Source: JANRLF01 sp033762815 (GTDB taxonomy: Bacteria > Bacteroidota > Bacteroidia > Chitinophagales > CAIOSU01). Taken from it: DNA of 64,000 nucleotides. The stretch is taken from NCBI GenBank assembly GCA_033762815.1, contig JANRLF010000004.1:248001-312000 (forward strand). Direction: 5' to 3'. The notes beneath the pieces are model-generated. The model did not search any database. It had not been told where the DNA came from and saw only the letters and a list, made by a program, of their open reading frames with translations. Shown here piece after piece: positions 50,283-59,589 of this stretch (position 1 is its first letter; every line of letters starts with the position of its first letter). Position numbers and translations under genes: made by a program.

Positions 50283-51761
50283 TTATTGCTTCTGCCTTTG
50301 GGTTGCATCAATGTTGTCTTCCAGTTTCCTGTCCTTCCCTTGGGAATCCATCTTTTCTATGCCTTCTAAAATAAGTCCGATTTGTTCTGCCGAAAAGCGC
50401 TTGGCGCGGATAACGCGGTTCTTGTCCAGCAGAAAGATGCGGGGTGTACTCTGAATATCATAAATCTGACGGAAATTGTTCTGCAACTCTATATCAGCTA
50501 CATTAATGAACTTATCCATTTTAAACTCTTTCAGGAAGTTAATCCATTTCTCCCTTTCTATTTCCGTTGCCACGGCATATACTTTCACATCGTACTTTTT
50601 CATCAACGAGTCCATGGCCGCCACTACATGGGGGGTTTCTTTTTTACAATGGCCACAATCAGGATCGTAAAAATACAACAACACATATTTGGAGGGCAGA
50701 CTATACAAGTTGTGATAATTGCCCGAACTATCTTTTAACATCAAACCGGGGGCTTTCAAATCGCACATAGTGGGCTTCATGGCTTTTACTCGGTCGCAAA
50801 TACGCACCACATCGGCGGAATCAACCCATGATGCTTTTCCAGAACAGTAATACTTGTCGCCTATATGTACATATACCCCATCCAAGCACATCACCTTGGT
50901 GTTGGCATACTTGTTAAGTAAGGTCACCACCCAAAATTTATAGGTAGTATCGTTCTTGGAGGCAGCATCAATAATATAATCCACCGCAGGATTTAAGCTA
51001 TCTACCAATTGTGGCATTACTTTTTCCAAATAGTACTCTACTTTGTTGAACAACACAGGGGTTTTCAACATCCGTGGATCGGCTAGGTCAATATGGTCAA
51101 AATAGTGCTGCTTATAATATTTGTAGGTAAATGCGGAATCAATTACTACCCCTTTTTCATTTTTAGGAGCTTCAGGTATCTCTATTTCCTCAAGGGTGTA
51201 AAGCACTTTCGAGTACAGCAAGTTGGGGTTTTTGATACGGATATCCTTCCGATAAGCCACTACCGACTTATCTATATCTTCCAATTGCTTTTTGATATCC
51301 TTTTTCTTTTGCTCGTCCTTTTCTTCCTTCAACTTAGCGTCCAATGCCTGACGTTCCTTCTGCTTGCCCATGATAAAACGCATGTCGTCATAGAAGATGC
51401 GGTTTTCATCTGAACCTTCCACTTTCATGTGCTCCACAAAATTGGCCGTATCATTTTCTATAGAAAAATCTTGGTCATCGCCTACAATAATCTCGAAATA
51501 GGTTTTGGAGGGCATTACCACCAAGTAAATACCCTGTTCCAGTTTTTCGGTACCCCGAAAAGTACCCATGCCCATATTATTGAGCTTTAGTGTATCCTTC
51601 ATGTATTGCTTATCGCCGAAGTGGTAGGCCAGGTAGATTGAGGTATCTTTTAAGGAGGTGATTTTTACCTTGATACTGTAGGCATCCTTAGCTTTGGCAG
51701 GCAATGCAAAACATACTATTGCTGCAACTAATAAAAGGGGGGCAAGTAATATTTTCCTCAC
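50283..51761 (-). CDS. Exported thioredoxin-like protein (TlpA/ResA type)
   Basis: A 492-residue protein started at GTG 51761 with signal peptide (LLVAAIVCFALPAKA). The N-terminal part (about 20-140) resembles DUF4369 and the middle contains a charged coiled coil (EKDEQKKKDIKKQLEDIDK). The C-terminal thioredoxin fold carries CGHC (FYDPDCGHCKKE) and the cis-Pro STPRIFLL. Such Bacteroidota proteins act as periplasmic thiol reductases; substrate unknown. Confidence 0.83.
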   Translation of the reverse strand: MRKILLAPLLLVAAIVCFALPAKAKDAYSIKVKITSLKDTSIYLAYHFGDKQYMKDTLKLNNMGMGTFRGTEKLEQGIYLVVMPSKTYFEIIVGDDQDFSIENDTANFVEHMKVEGSDENRIFYDDMRFIMGKQKERQALDAKLKEEKDEQKKKDIKKQLEDIDKSVVAYRKDIRIKNPNLLYSKVLYTLEEIEIPEAPKNEKGVVIDSAFTYKYYKQHYFDHIDLADPRMLKTPVLFNKVEYYLEKVMPQLVDSLNPAVDYIIDAASKNDTTYKFWVVTLLNKYANTKVMCLDGVYVHIGDKYYCSGKASWVDSADVVRICDRVKAMKPTMCDLKAPGLMLKDSSGNYHNLYSLPSKYVLLYFYDPDCGHCKKETPHVVAAMDSLMKKYDVKVYAVATEIEREKWINFLKEFKMDKFINVADIELQNNFRQIYDIQSTPRIFLLDKNRVIRAKRFSAEQIGLILEGIEKMDSQGKDRKLEDNIDATQRQKQ

Positions 51762-51853
51762 TTGATAGGGGTTTTAAGGATAAAAATAATAAAATGCGCC
51801 ACAGCAACTGGCTACAACTGGCAGTTAAATTGTGTTAACCATCAAGATTAGCG

Positions 51854-52255
51854 TTATTCCTTGTTCTTTAAATCGATGGCGGCGGAATTGATGCAGTAGC
51901 GCAAATGGGTCGGCTGCGGACCATCATCGAAAACATGCCCCAAGTGTCCCCCACAGTTGGCGCAAGTCACCTCAATCCTTGTCATGCCATGGCTCCTGTC
52001 AATGTGGGTCTCGATATGCTCATTATCTGCGGCAATAAAGAAGCTGGACCAGCCACAACCAGAATCGAATTTTGCATCGGAAGTAAACAACAAAGTACCA
52101 CAACCCGCACATACATAATTGCCATCGTCCTTGGTATCCCAATACTTACCTGTAAATGCCCGCTCGGTTCCCTTTTCGCGCAAAATGCGATATTGTTCAG
52201 GTGTCAATACATTGCGCCATTCTTCTTCGGTACGATACACTTTAGGGGCTGACAT
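51854..52255 (-). CDS. msrB: Methionine-R-sulfoxide reductase
   Basis: A 133-residue MsrB started at ATG 52255, giving the usual length; an in-frame ATG at 52300 adds 15 residues. It has the catalytic Cys in RYCINSAA, two zinc-binding CxxC pairs (CAGC and CANC) and GCGWSSF and the HIDRSHGMTRIEV block of the family. It repairs R-form methionine sulfoxide in proteins after oxidative stress, using thioredoxin. Single domain, not the MsrA fusion. No signal peptide, so cytosolic. Confidence 0.94.
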   Translation of the reverse strand: MSAPKVYRTEEEWRNVLTPEQYRILREKGTERAFTGKYWDTKDDGNYVCAGCGTLLFTSDAKFDSGCGWSSFFIAADNEHIETHIDRSHGMTRIEVTCANCGGHLGHVFDDGPQPTHLRYCINSAAIDLKNKE

Positions 52256-52506
52256 TTGGTTTTTCTTTAGCAAAAAGGTTAAAAAAGGATTTTTCTTCAT
52301 TGTAGGTAAAATAGTGGCAAGTACTAACAGCTATTTTTACTTTACTAAAATGGATAAAAAGCGCCTTTTCGTTCCCAATGCCCCATATTACATGGGCTGT
52401 TTTACAATATTTAACCAATATCAAGGAGAATGGCCCATACTGGGAGGTGAGGCATATCAACAGGGAGGCATCAGATAACGGTATTGCACCTTTTACTCCC
52501 TTTATT

Positions 52507-52593
52507 TGGTGCCCGGAACAGGACTCGAACCTGCACGTCCGTAAGAACACAACGACCTCAACGTTGCTTGTCTACCAATTTCAACATCCGGGC
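52507..52593 (-). tRNA. tRNA-Leu (anticodon GAG)
   Basis: The minus strand folds as a class II tRNA of 87 bases with encoded CCA: acceptor GCCCGGA (52593-52587) pairs with TCCGGGC; the D-arm is TTGAAATTGGTAGACAAG; the anticodon stem CAACG/CGTTG encloses loop TTGAGGT with anticodon GAG (52557-52559); a long variable arm follows; and the T-arm has GGTTCGAGTCC. GAG reads CUU/CUC leucine codons. Confidence 0.95.
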
Positions 52594-52661
52594 AGCACCA
52601 TCAAGTAATGGGTCAAAATTAACATTTTGTATGGTGGGCTGCAAATAGGCAGGTATTGGCC

Positions 52662-52693
52662 TTTATGTATGAACTGTATTTAGATTAATTTTG
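52662..52693 (+). promoter_or_regulatory. Probable promoter of the TPR lipoprotein gene
   Basis: TAATTTTG (52686-52693) matches the -7 consensus TANNTTTG, and TTTA (52662-52665) is one mismatch from the -33 TTTG at exactly 20 bases. The ATG is 14 bases downstream. Confidence 0.6.
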
Positions 52694-52707
52694 CGGAAAA
52701 TGCATCT

Positions 52708-53274
52708 ATGAAATCTTTGGCAGCTTGCTTTTTTGTATTACTGATTGCTTTGGTGGGCTGCAAGCCCAGCAAAGAAGAGTCATTGAAAAAAATTGCGGTG
52801 GCTGAGGATACGGTGAACGCCAACTTCAAGAATTCCGTGCCGGAAGAAAAAGTAGTGTTGAATGCAATAAAGGCCTATGAAGATTTTGCGAAGTACTATC
52901 CGGAGGATTCCATGGCACCTCATTATTTGATTAAGGGCGGCGATTATTACCGGTTTTTAAAACAGTATGATAAGGCTTTGAATTTGTACGAAAAAGTTGA
53001 GAAAGAATTTCCCGAAAGCTTGGCCGCTATATATGGATTGTTTTTACAAGGCTATACCTTGGATGAGATGGGGCAATTTGACAAAGCGAAAGTGAAATAT
53101 GAAACGTTTTTGAGGAAGTATCCACAGCATGAGCTCGCGGAAGCTGCCCGGCAATCTATCTTGAAGTTAGGTCTTTCCCCGGAAGAAATTTTGAAGCAGA
53201 TTAAGGCAAAGGAACTTGCCGACTCATTGTCCGCTTCGGGAGACTCTATGATCAAGACGTCGCCTGAAAACTAA
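52708..53274 (+). CDS. TPR-repeat lipoprotein (BamD-like layout)
   Basis: A 188-residue lipoprotein with lipobox ALVGC and three TPR-like helix pairs (AIKAYEDFAKYYPED, YDKALNLYEKVEKEFPES, FDKAKVKYETFLRKYP). The layout recalls BamD and YbgF-type periplasmic TPR proteins, but it is shorter than BamD (about 245), so I do not name it. It probably sits at the outer membrane inner face as a scaffold. Confidence 0.75.
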   Translation: MKSLAACFFVLLIALVGCKPSKEESLKKIAVAEDTVNANFKNSVPEEKVVLNAIKAYEDFAKYYPEDSMAPHYLIKGGDYYRFLKQYDKALNLYEKVEKEFPESLAAIYGLFLQGYTLDEMGQFDKAKVKYETFLRKYPQHELAEAARQSILKLGLSPEEILKQIKAKELADSLSASGDSMIKTSPEN

Positions 53275-53280
53275 TTGGAT

Positions 53281-53406
53281 CTATTTTACTTGAGCTACGT
53301 AGGTGCCTTTAGGATTGGCGTTAGCTGTTTTATCTGGAGAGGTAAAGCTTGTGAATGAAGCGAAGATTACCAAAACTGCTGCTGTTCTAACCACTTTCTT
53401 TTTCAT
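53281..53406 (-). CDS. 41-residue exported peptide
   Basis: A short gene not found by length-based searches. ATG 53406 to TAG 53281 reads MKKKVVRTAAVLVIFASFTS, then FTSPDKTANANPKGTYVAQVK. The basic N-terminus and hydrophobic core form a signal peptide, leaving a mature peptide of about 20 residues. It lies between the TPR lipoprotein (convergent) and ybaB. The signal-like composition supports it; conservation is untested. Confidence 0.5.
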   Translation of the reverse strand: MKKKVVRTAAVLVIFASFTSFTSPDKTANANPKGTYVAQVK

Positions 53407-53491
53407 ATCCCTGCGTTTAAAGATTACACTCTCTTTTACGGGGCAATAATGGAAAGGTTACGCTAGTTACGAAAAAAAGTAAAAGTTTCTT

Positions 53492-53791
53492 TTAAAGTCC
53501 TGGAAACCCTGGAAGCATTTCGCGGTACATGGCCGCCGTTTCGCTGGCTGTCACAGCCTCGGCCTGTTCCAAGGCCCTGTTGATAGCAATGGTTATCAAA
53601 TCTTCCAATTGCTCTTTATCCCCCTCTTGAAAAATATGCTCCGCTATTTCTATGTTCAACAGTTTGCGGTTGCCGTTCATGGTAGCCTTTACGCCTTCAG
53701 CTTCCCCCGCTACGGATACATTATCCAATCTTTTCCTCATTTCTTCCGCCTTCTGTTGTATGTTGCCGAATTGTCCCAGCATATCGAGCAT
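53492..53791 (-). CDS. ybaB: YbaB/EbfC nucleoid-associated protein
   Basis: A 99-residue protein of the YbaB/EbfC family with the usual FGNIQQKAEEMRKRL helix, VKATMNGNRKLLNIEI strands and a final helix rich in Ala and Glu. Members bind DNA as dimers and often sit next to dnaX or recR, which is not the case here. Located downstream of the MtfA-type gene on the same strand. Confidence 0.9.
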   Translation of the reverse strand: MLDMLGQFGNIQQKAEEMRKRLDNVSVAGEAEGVKATMNGNRKLLNIEIAEHIFQEGDKEQLEDLITIAINRALEQAEAVTASETAAMYREMLPGFPGL

Positions 53792-53820
53792 AAGTTCTGT
53801 TTTTTCGTAAAAATACTATT

Positions 53821-54651
53821 TTAGGCCAATCTTGCTTGCATGGCTAAGGGGTCTTGGCGGAGCAGTAAGCAAGTTTGCTCGTATAACTCTGGATTGGCTT
53901 CTTTAAACTTTTGTGGGGTTTCGAAAAAGCACTCTATACATACCGCTAGCATCTCATCCATATTAGTGGCGGCATAATCGCGCAGGAAACGTTCTTCGCC
54001 ATTTTTGATGCGCTCATACTCAGCTATGGCATGGTAAAGCCATTGCTCGTACTGTTGGCTGTAATGGGGATTGGAATCGAATTCAGCCTCATGGTGATGC
54101 AAGGCATGTGCCATTTCGTGCAGCCCTAAATTTCTGGCATCGTCAGGATTGAGATATCCATCTTGGAAATGTTTCCATGAAAATACCACCACCCCGTTCC
54201 TGGGGTCACTATGGCCTTGAAACCGAGCCCACTCGTTCAAAAGGCGGAACGGATATCCTTCAGGATGTAGTTTAATGTCGCGATACCAAATCATCATATA
54301 ATCATCGAGGCCGAAGGTGAGTTGTATGGCCGATGCGGCCACCAATTGCTTCATCTCTTTAGTGACTACCATATCATTATGCCCACTAAATCTTTTAATG
54401 GATTTGAAAACCATGAGCCTGTACAAAAAAAACTTTTTTTCGTTACTTGGAAGTTTGCGGAAATAATGGAAATTGCTTTCCAGAAACAGCATTTGTTCTC
54501 TATGCACATTTTCAGGAAGAAGACGGAAATAAATACCTATCAAAAAGTGGTAAATATCATAATGCCTCCCTGGCAATCGTCGCAACATGGGGATTACCAC
54601 GATGAGGCTACAGACAACAAACCCAATAATGAATAACTTAGTAGCGGTCAT
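53821..54651 (-). CDS. MtfA-type zinc-dependent peptidase (M90 family)
   Basis: A 276-residue protein with an N-terminal membrane helix (FIIGFVVCSLIVVIPML) and the zinc motif HEMAH in LGLHEMAHALHHHE, plus the downstream Glu/Asp-rich block (DYAATNMDEMLAVCIECFFE) of the MtfA/DgsA anti-repressor family. In E. coli MtfA inactivates the repressor Mlc and has peptidase activity; in Bacteroidota the role is unknown. It overlaps the cvfB stop by 4 bases. Confidence 0.85.
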   Translation of the reverse strand: MTATKLFIIGFVVCSLIVVIPMLRRLPGRHYDIYHFLIGIYFRLLPENVHREQMLFLESNFHYFRKLPSNEKKFFLYRLMVFKSIKRFSGHNDMVVTKEMKQLVAASAIQLTFGLDDYMMIWYRDIKLHPEGYPFRLLNEWARFQGHSDPRNGVVVFSWKHFQDGYLNPDDARNLGLHEMAHALHHHEAEFDSNPHYSQQYEQWLYHAIAEYERIKNGEERFLRDYAATNMDEMLAVCIECFFETPQKFKEANPELYEQTCLLLRQDPLAMQARLA

Positions 54652-55490
54652 GGTTTCTTCAAACGGATACCCTTTTCTTCAATCGATATCTGCCCTGCCT
54701 TATACAGGGCACCTACGGCTTTTTTGAAATTCTTTTTGCTCATTTCAGCCATGGCATATATTGCTTCTGCCGGGGAATGGTCAGTCAAGGCGATGTAGCC
54801 CCCATGTTCATTCAATAGATATTGCAGCTTGGCCACGTTTTCATCTATGGCCGCCCCATAGCCTTGTGGTTGTAGGCTGACGTCTACTTTTTGGTCTTCC
54901 CTTATTTTTTTCACATAGCCGCGTAATTGCTCCCCAACTTGCAGCGGCTTGAATACTTCGTTATGGTACAACATGCCCCAATACTGCCTATCAATCAATA
55001 CCGAATAGCCCAAATCCGTTTTTTTGATGACCAACAGTTCTACCTCTTGGTTTTCCTTTAGTTCAAGTGCTTCGTTACTGAAAAACTTGTTGAGTTTGGT
55101 ACTACCCGCTATACGCTGTGAGAGCTGGTCATAATAAACATACACCCAGTAATGCCTGCCCGCCTCCAATGGGAGTTTTTGCTCCCTAAAGGGCACCAGC
55201 AAATCTTTCAGCAGACCCCAGTCCATAAAAGCACCATGGTCGGTGGTTTGCACACATTTTAGGTAAGCCAGTTCGCCCACCTGTGCCAAGGGCGTTTCAG
55301 TGGTGGCTATCAATAAATCTTCCGAATCGCGGTAAACAAATACCTCGATGGTATCGCCCGGTTGCAAGCCCTGCGGGATATATCGGGTAGGCAGCAAAAT
55401 TTCGTCGTGCCCCTCCCCCGCGTCCAAGTAGGCACCGAAGCTTAAGATTTTGTTAACTTTTAAAGTATTGTACCGGCCGATTTCAAGCAT
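54648..55490 (-). CDS. cvfB: S1-domain RNA-binding protein CvfB
   Basis: A 280-residue protein started at ATG 55490; an in-frame ATG at 55592 would add 34 residues into the divergent region. It has S1-like RNA-binding beta-barrels in tandem (LKVNKILSFGAYLDAG, ADQTTDHGAFMDWG-type and DLGYSVLID) and the C-terminal winged helix (AIYAMAEMSKKNFKKAVGAL). CvfB family proteins bind RNA and affect virulence factor expression in Firmicutes. Its stop overlaps the MtfA-type start by 4 bases. Confidence 0.85.
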   Translation of the reverse strand: MLEIGRYNTLKVNKILSFGAYLDAGEGHDEILLPTRYIPQGLQPGDTIEVFVYRDSEDLLIATTETPLAQVGELAYLKCVQTTDHGAFMDWGLLKDLLVPFREQKLPLEAGRHYWVYVYYDQLSQRIAGSTKLNKFFSNEALELKENQEVELLVIKKTDLGYSVLIDRQYWGMLYHNEVFKPLQVGEQLRGYVKKIREDQKVDVSLQPQGYGAAIDENVAKLQYLLNEHGGYIALTDHSPAEAIYAMAEMSKKNFKKAVGALYKAGQISIEEKGIRLKKP

Positions 55491-55592
55491 TCCGCAAAGA
55501 TACAGCAGATGTACGGGATGTTGAACAAAATGAAAGCCACCAGTATTTTCAGCTTTCAAAGCATTGGTATAAATTGCGAAAAAAGATGCCAA

Positions 55593-55970
55593 TTGTTAAA
55601 GGTTCGACTTTTACGAAAACACCAAAATTTAAGTACTAGGTTAATATTTTCCTTGCTAATACTTCTCAGTAGTAAGCCTATATTTGCGCAGCACGATTCC
55701 TTGGTGTACGAAGCCAAAAAGTTCACGGTGATGGCTGGCAGCAGGCTCACCGTTCCTGAAGGGCAATACTGGACCATAGAGAAAGTGACCTGCAGCGGGG
55801 GCAGCTATGCGGTGCGGGTAAAGTCGCTGGAGAAGGATTCGGTATATGCGGCGGGGCAAAGCATAGTGATACCCACTTTTGTGGCGGAGGCGGAATTGTT
55901 GAGCGAGGCGAAGGGCAACTTGTTGTTTACCATTAAAGTGAAGCAATACTTTTTAAAACCTAAAGAATGA
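55593..55970 (+). CDS. Small secreted paralogue 1 of the flanking family
   Basis: Started at TTG 55593 so that the signal peptide (STRLIFSLLILLSSKPIFAQ) is near the N-terminus; ATGs at 55509, 55518 and 55530 would put it 40 or more residues in. That gives 125 residues. The mature part has LTVPEGQYWTIEKV, the core of the paralogue family found in five further genes here. It lacks the PIWLPAG block and is the most diverged member. The next paralogue starts 4 bases before this stop. Function unknown. Confidence 0.6.
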   Translation: MLKVRLLRKHQNLSTRLIFSLLILLSSKPIFAQHDSLVYEAKKFTVMAGSRLTVPEGQYWTIEKVTCSGGSYAVRVKSLEKDSVYAAGQSIVIPTFVAEAELLSEAKGNLLFTIKVKQYFLKPKE

Positions 55971-56341
55971 GAGCTATTATCACAACATTAATAATCGTTG
56001 CCTGTACCGGCTTCGGTTTTTACGCAAAAGCGCAGGATGGATTGACATTTAGTAGGGTGATATCCTATAAGGTCACCAAAGATGCGCCTGTGAAAATTTC
56101 TGTGCCAGAAGGAAAGGTATGGGAAATAAAAGGTGCGGGCTTAAATTCTACGACAACTGGAGCATCCTTAACTGATGATGCCGGTGTTTTATCAGGAAAT
56201 ATAGTTACTTTCTCACCGGGCGGTATTTATTCGGTCCCCATCTGGTTACCAGCTAATTTTTCTGGTACTGTTTACGCTGAAGGACCACGAAATGCTCAAA
56301 CTTATGTCAACATCGTAGAATACACCATCACCAATAAATAA
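55967..56341 (+). CDS. Small secreted paralogue 2
   Basis: A 124-residue protein with signal peptide ending YAKAQ, then ISVPEGKVWEIKGAG and VPIWLPANFSG, and the ending NIVEYTITN. These match the consensus LxFxxV ... VPxGKVWKIE ... PIWLPAG ... IEFNI of the family. All members lack Cys-rich or catalytic motifs and look like single compact beta domains. Overlaps paralogue 1 by 4 bases (ATGA), so translation is coupled. The collagen-like gene follows in 22 bases. Confidence 0.65.
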   Translation: MRAIITTLIIVACTGFGFYAKAQDGLTFSRVISYKVTKDAPVKISVPEGKVWEIKGAGLNSTTTGASLTDDAGVLSGNIVTFSPGGIYSVPIWLPANFSGTVYAEGPRNAQTYVNIVEYTITNK

Positions 56342-56363
56342 AACACCCATTAAACATAGCTGC

Positions 56364-58646
56364 ATGAAACGCACGTCGTTATCCCTTTTATTTACCGCTT
56401 TGCTGTTGCTGGTGGCGACTTTTCCCGCCTCGGCGCAAGTGCCCCAGGCTATCAGTTATCAGGCCATTGCAAGAGACAATGCCGGAATGCTATTGGCCAA
56501 TGAGGCGGTCAATCCGCGCATCACCATATTGAGCGGCACTGCCACAGGTACGGTAGAATGGGTGGAAACACATAGCAAAACCACCAACCTACTCGGCCTG
56601 TTTACGCTCAACATTGGCCAAGGAACCCGCACTGGTGGGGCCCAAACCAACTTTAGCGACATCAACTGGGGGGGCGCGCCGCATTTTGTAAAAGTAGAGC
56701 TACAGATAGATGGCAACTATGTGGACATGGGTACCAGTCAATTAGTGAGCGTGCCGTATGCCCTGTATGCCAACAAAGTGGTGGGAAACATTAGCATCAG
56801 CCAGATTGACGGCATTGATGTGACCGGGGTACAAAACGGCCAGGTACTGGTATGGAATGGCACGCAATGGGTGCCCGGCAACCAAGCTCAAGGCCCTGTC
56901 GGTCCTACAGGGGCAACTGGTAATGATGGTGCCGTAGGCGCTACGGGTGCTACAGGGGCAACCGGTGCGACGGGTGCGACAGGCCTGACTGGCCCTACGG
57001 GTGCAACGGGTGCCACAGGTGCTACAGGCCCTGCTGGTAATCCGGCCACTGACGACCAAACCTTGAGCTGGGATGGCAACAATTTGGAGCTCAGCATATC
57101 AGGCGGCAATACAGTAATATTGCCTATCAGCGGTGGCAGTGTAGGCCCTACCGGCCCCACTGGTGCTACTGGTTTAACAGGGCCAACCGGTGCTACCGGT
57201 GCAACAGGTGCCACTGGTTTGACAGGCGCGACGGGTGCTACCGGCATTGATGGCGCACCTGGCGTAACAGGAGCCACCGGCCCAACTGGATTAACCGGTG
57301 CTACCGGTGCTACAGGTGCTACCGGAGCGACTGGCTTAACAGGCCCTACTGGCCCAACAGGGAACACAGGATTGACAGGAGCAACCGGCCCTACAGGCCC
57401 AACCGGAAGTACTGGATTAACCGGGGCAACAGGTGCTACTGGTGCCACTGGCAGCAGCGGCCTCAATGGCGACCGCTATAGTACTACTTCCACCACCACG
57501 CTTACTATTAGTACGGGCAGTAAAACCCTTACGGTAGGTACCGGACTGTCTTACTCCGTAGGTCAAACGGCCATAGTGGCGGCATCTGCAAATGACAAGA
57601 TGGAAGGTACGGTTACCGCTTACAACAGTGCCACTGGTGCACTTACCCTTAATGTTACCTCTGTATCGGGCAGCGGTACGTTCAGCAACTGGTCAGTAAA
57701 CTTGAATGGTGCAGCAGGTCCTCAAGGTCCTACCGGCCTGGCAGGAGCTACCGGGGCAACGGGCGCTACGGGTCCCACTGGAGCTACCGGGGCGACAGGT
57801 GCCACAGGCGCAACGGGCAATACTGGCCTAACAGGTGCAACTGGTGCCACGGGACTTACCGGTGCCACAGGTGCAACTGGATTAACAGGCGCAACTGGCC
57901 CTACTGGAGCTACCGGCATAACCGGAGCAACAGGTGCGACAGGTGCTACGGGCCTTACGGGTGCAACAGGATTAACGGGAGCGACAGGTGCCACGGGAGC
58001 CACCGGCGGCACAGGTAACACGGGTCTTACAGGTGCCACAGGTAGTACAGGTGCAACAGGTAGTACAGGTGCAACAGGAGCTACCGGTGCCACGGGTGCT
58101 ACGGGCGCAACAGGGTCTGCAGGTACCAATGGCCTATCAGGCTTGGCCGACTATGCCGTGTTTGAAGAGCAGCAGCCAAGCGGTACCAATGGCGGTACCT
58201 TCACCGCAGGCTCATGGGTTACCCGTGTGCTCAATACTACCGCGGTAAATGTGGGCACGGCCATCACCCGTAGCGGTAATAACATTACGCTTGATACGGG
58301 TACCTACGTCATCCATGCCATAGTGCCGGCAGGCAGCGGCGTGGAGAACCACCAAGCCAGGCTGTACAACGTTACCGCTGGTGCCACCGCAATCACTGGC
58401 ACCGGAATGATGGGCAGCGGTTACAGCCTCATCAACGGGGTGCTTAGCATCTCCACGGCTGGAACCGTGGTACGGGTAGAGCACCGCACAGGTGTGGACG
58501 CTACCACCACGGGACTGGGCGAGGCGGTAGGATTTGGCGAACCGGAGATATACACCCGCATATACATACAGCGCATCAATGTAAACCTAGGTGGCGGCAG
58601 TGGCAGCGGTACCGATGGCTTGATATATACGATTAAGGGATTTTAA
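56364..58646 (+). CDS. Collagen-like exported protein with Gly-Ala-Thr repeats
   Basis: A 760-residue protein with signal peptide (LLLVATFPASAQ), an N-terminal beta domain (about 25-175), three collagen-like blocks of Gly-x-y triplets rich in GAT, GLT and GPT (nt about 56890-57030, 57140-57460, 57715-58130), two short insert segments between them, and a C-terminal globular domain (VFEEQQPSGTNGG to YIQRINV) reminiscent of C1q/TNF-type or BclA-type trimer heads. Thr-rich collagens in bacteria form filaments at the surface. The C-terminal head probably directs trimer formation. Surrounded by the small paralogues, which may associate with it. Confidence 0.85.
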   Translation: MKRTSLSLLFTALLLLVATFPASAQVPQAISYQAIARDNAGMLLANEAVNPRITILSGTATGTVEWVETHSKTTNLLGLFTLNIGQGTRTGGAQTNFSDINWGGAPHFVKVELQIDGNYVDMGTSQLVSVPYALYANKVVGNISISQIDGIDVTGVQNGQVLVWNGTQWVPGNQAQGPVGPTGATGNDGAVGATGATGATGATGATGLTGPTGATGATGATGPAGNPATDDQTLSWDGNNLELSISGGNTVILPISGGSVGPTGPTGATGLTGPTGATGATGATGLTGATGATGIDGAPGVTGATGPTGLTGATGATGATGATGLTGPTGPTGNTGLTGATGPTGPTGSTGLTGATGATGATGSSGLNGDRYSTTSTTTLTISTGSKTLTVGTGLSYSVGQTAIVAASANDKMEGTVTAYNSATGALTLNVTSVSGSGTFSNWSVNLNGAAGPQGPTGLAGATGATGATGPTGATGATGATGATGNTGLTGATGATGLTGATGATGLTGATGPTGATGITGATGATGATGLTGATGLTGATGATGATGGTGNTGLTGATGSTGATGSTGATGATGATGATGATGSAGTNGLSGLADYAVFEEQQPSGTNGGTFTAGSWVTRVLNTTAVNVGTAITRSGNNITLDTGTYVIHAIVPAGSGVENHQARLYNVTAGATAITGTGMMGSGYSLINGVLSISTAGTVVRVEHRTGVDATTTGLGEAVGFGEPEIYTRIYIQRINVNLGGGSGSGTDGLIYTIKGF

Positions 58647-58692
58647 GAGATTGGAGAACCTAGACACGAGACACAAGTCAAACGACACTACT

Positions 58693-59136
58693 ATGAAGAC
58701 ATTGATAACCTGCCTAGCAATTGTGTTGGCTTGTTTTACCCTTAAGGCGCAGGGTGACCTGCAGTTCAATCAGGTGATTAACACTACGTATACCATGAGT
58801 GTTACTGGTAGTAGTGGTGGCAATCCTGGTTTTCTTACCAATACTTATACCATTAATGTTCCTGCGGGAAAAGTATGGAAGTTGGAATCGGTGAAAGTGG
58901 CTTATGCCCCTTCCAATAATCCAACATTTTTCAATTTTCCTGCAGGAAGTAGCTTCAGCCATTCCCTCTCTATGGATGGAGGAGTGCTTAGCACTGGGAG
59001 TGATTGGTTTGAGGGCCCCATTTGGCTTAAAGAGGGTGCCCACACCATATATTTTACCGGCACGGCATATAATACCAGTATAGCCCATATCTATACGGCA
59101 TTTTTCAGTTATATAGAATTCAATATCACCCCTTAA
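58693..59136 (+). CDS. Small secreted paralogue 3
   Basis: A 147-residue protein started at ATG 58693 (an in-frame ATG at 58651 adds 14 charged residues before the signal peptide). Signal peptide (ITCLAIVLACFTLKAQ), then GDLQFNQVINT, INVPAGKVWKLESVKV, GPIWLKEGAHT and FSYIEFNITP. Same family as paralogues 1-2 and 4-6, with a central insert rich in Ser, Asn, Gly and Phe. Function unknown. Confidence 0.68.
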   Translation: MKTLITCLAIVLACFTLKAQGDLQFNQVINTTYTMSVTGSSGGNPGFLTNTYTINVPAGKVWKLESVKVAYAPSNNPTFFNFPAGSSFSHSLSMDGGVLSTGSDWFEGPIWLKEGAHTIYFTGTAYNTSIAHIYTAFFSYIEFNITP

Positions 59137-59145
59137 CTAGTTAAG

Positions 59146-59589
59146 ATGAAACTGATTGTTAGTATTTTTTTTCTTTTAGTTGGCTGTTCAATTTTTGCAC
59201 AAGGCGAACTGCAATTCAACCAAGTGAAGTTCATTGAACTCAGCTTAAGCTATACTACCTCGGTAGTACACCCTAAAACATTTCAAACCATTACGGTGCC
59301 AGCAGGGAAGGTATGGAAAATAGAAAGCGCGATAGCTTCGAACAAGGACTATGTCAACCCAACCGATTACCAGATTTTTTATGGTGGCATATTGACACTT
59401 AACGATAAAACAATATACAATGGTGCTTCTAGTGGGTTTTTGGTAGGCAATGTTCTCCCTATTTGGTTGCCTGCAGGCACCTACACACTTATGCTCAGCT
59501 TAAGCTGTAACACCTGTAGCAGTGGTTCATACCCTGCCACTACCGTTGTTGGTTCCATTTCAGCCATTGAGTTCAATATTGTACCATGA
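59146..59589 (+). CDS. Small secreted paralogue 4
   Basis: A 147-residue protein with signal peptide (FFLLVGCSIFAQ), then GELQFNQVKFIELS, ITVPAGKVWKIESA, LPIWLPAGTYTL and IEFNIVP. Starts 9 bases after the previous stop, and its own stop overlaps the next ATG by 4 bases, so these genes are in one operon with coupled translation. Two Cys near the C-terminus (NTCSSG, LSCN). Confidence 0.68.
   Translation: MKLIVSIFFLLVGCSIFAQGELQFNQVKFIELSLSYTTSVVHPKTFQTITVPAGKVWKIESAIASNKDYVNPTDYQIFYGGILTLNDKTIYNGASSGFLVGNVLPIWLPAGTYTLMLSLSCNTCSSGSYPATTVVGSISAIEFNIVP

Noticed and set aside
52301..52506. Possible short gene before the tRNA (frame starting near 52350)
   Set aside because: The frame (MDKKRLFVPNAPYYMGCF) runs about 40 codons into the tRNA flank and has no support; I see nothing else in this gap.
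56888..58129. Minus-strand frames rich in Ala-Pro-Val across the collagen-like gene
   Set aside because: They mirror the plus-strand Gly-Ala-Thr codons; the plus strand has a signal peptide and full domain layout.
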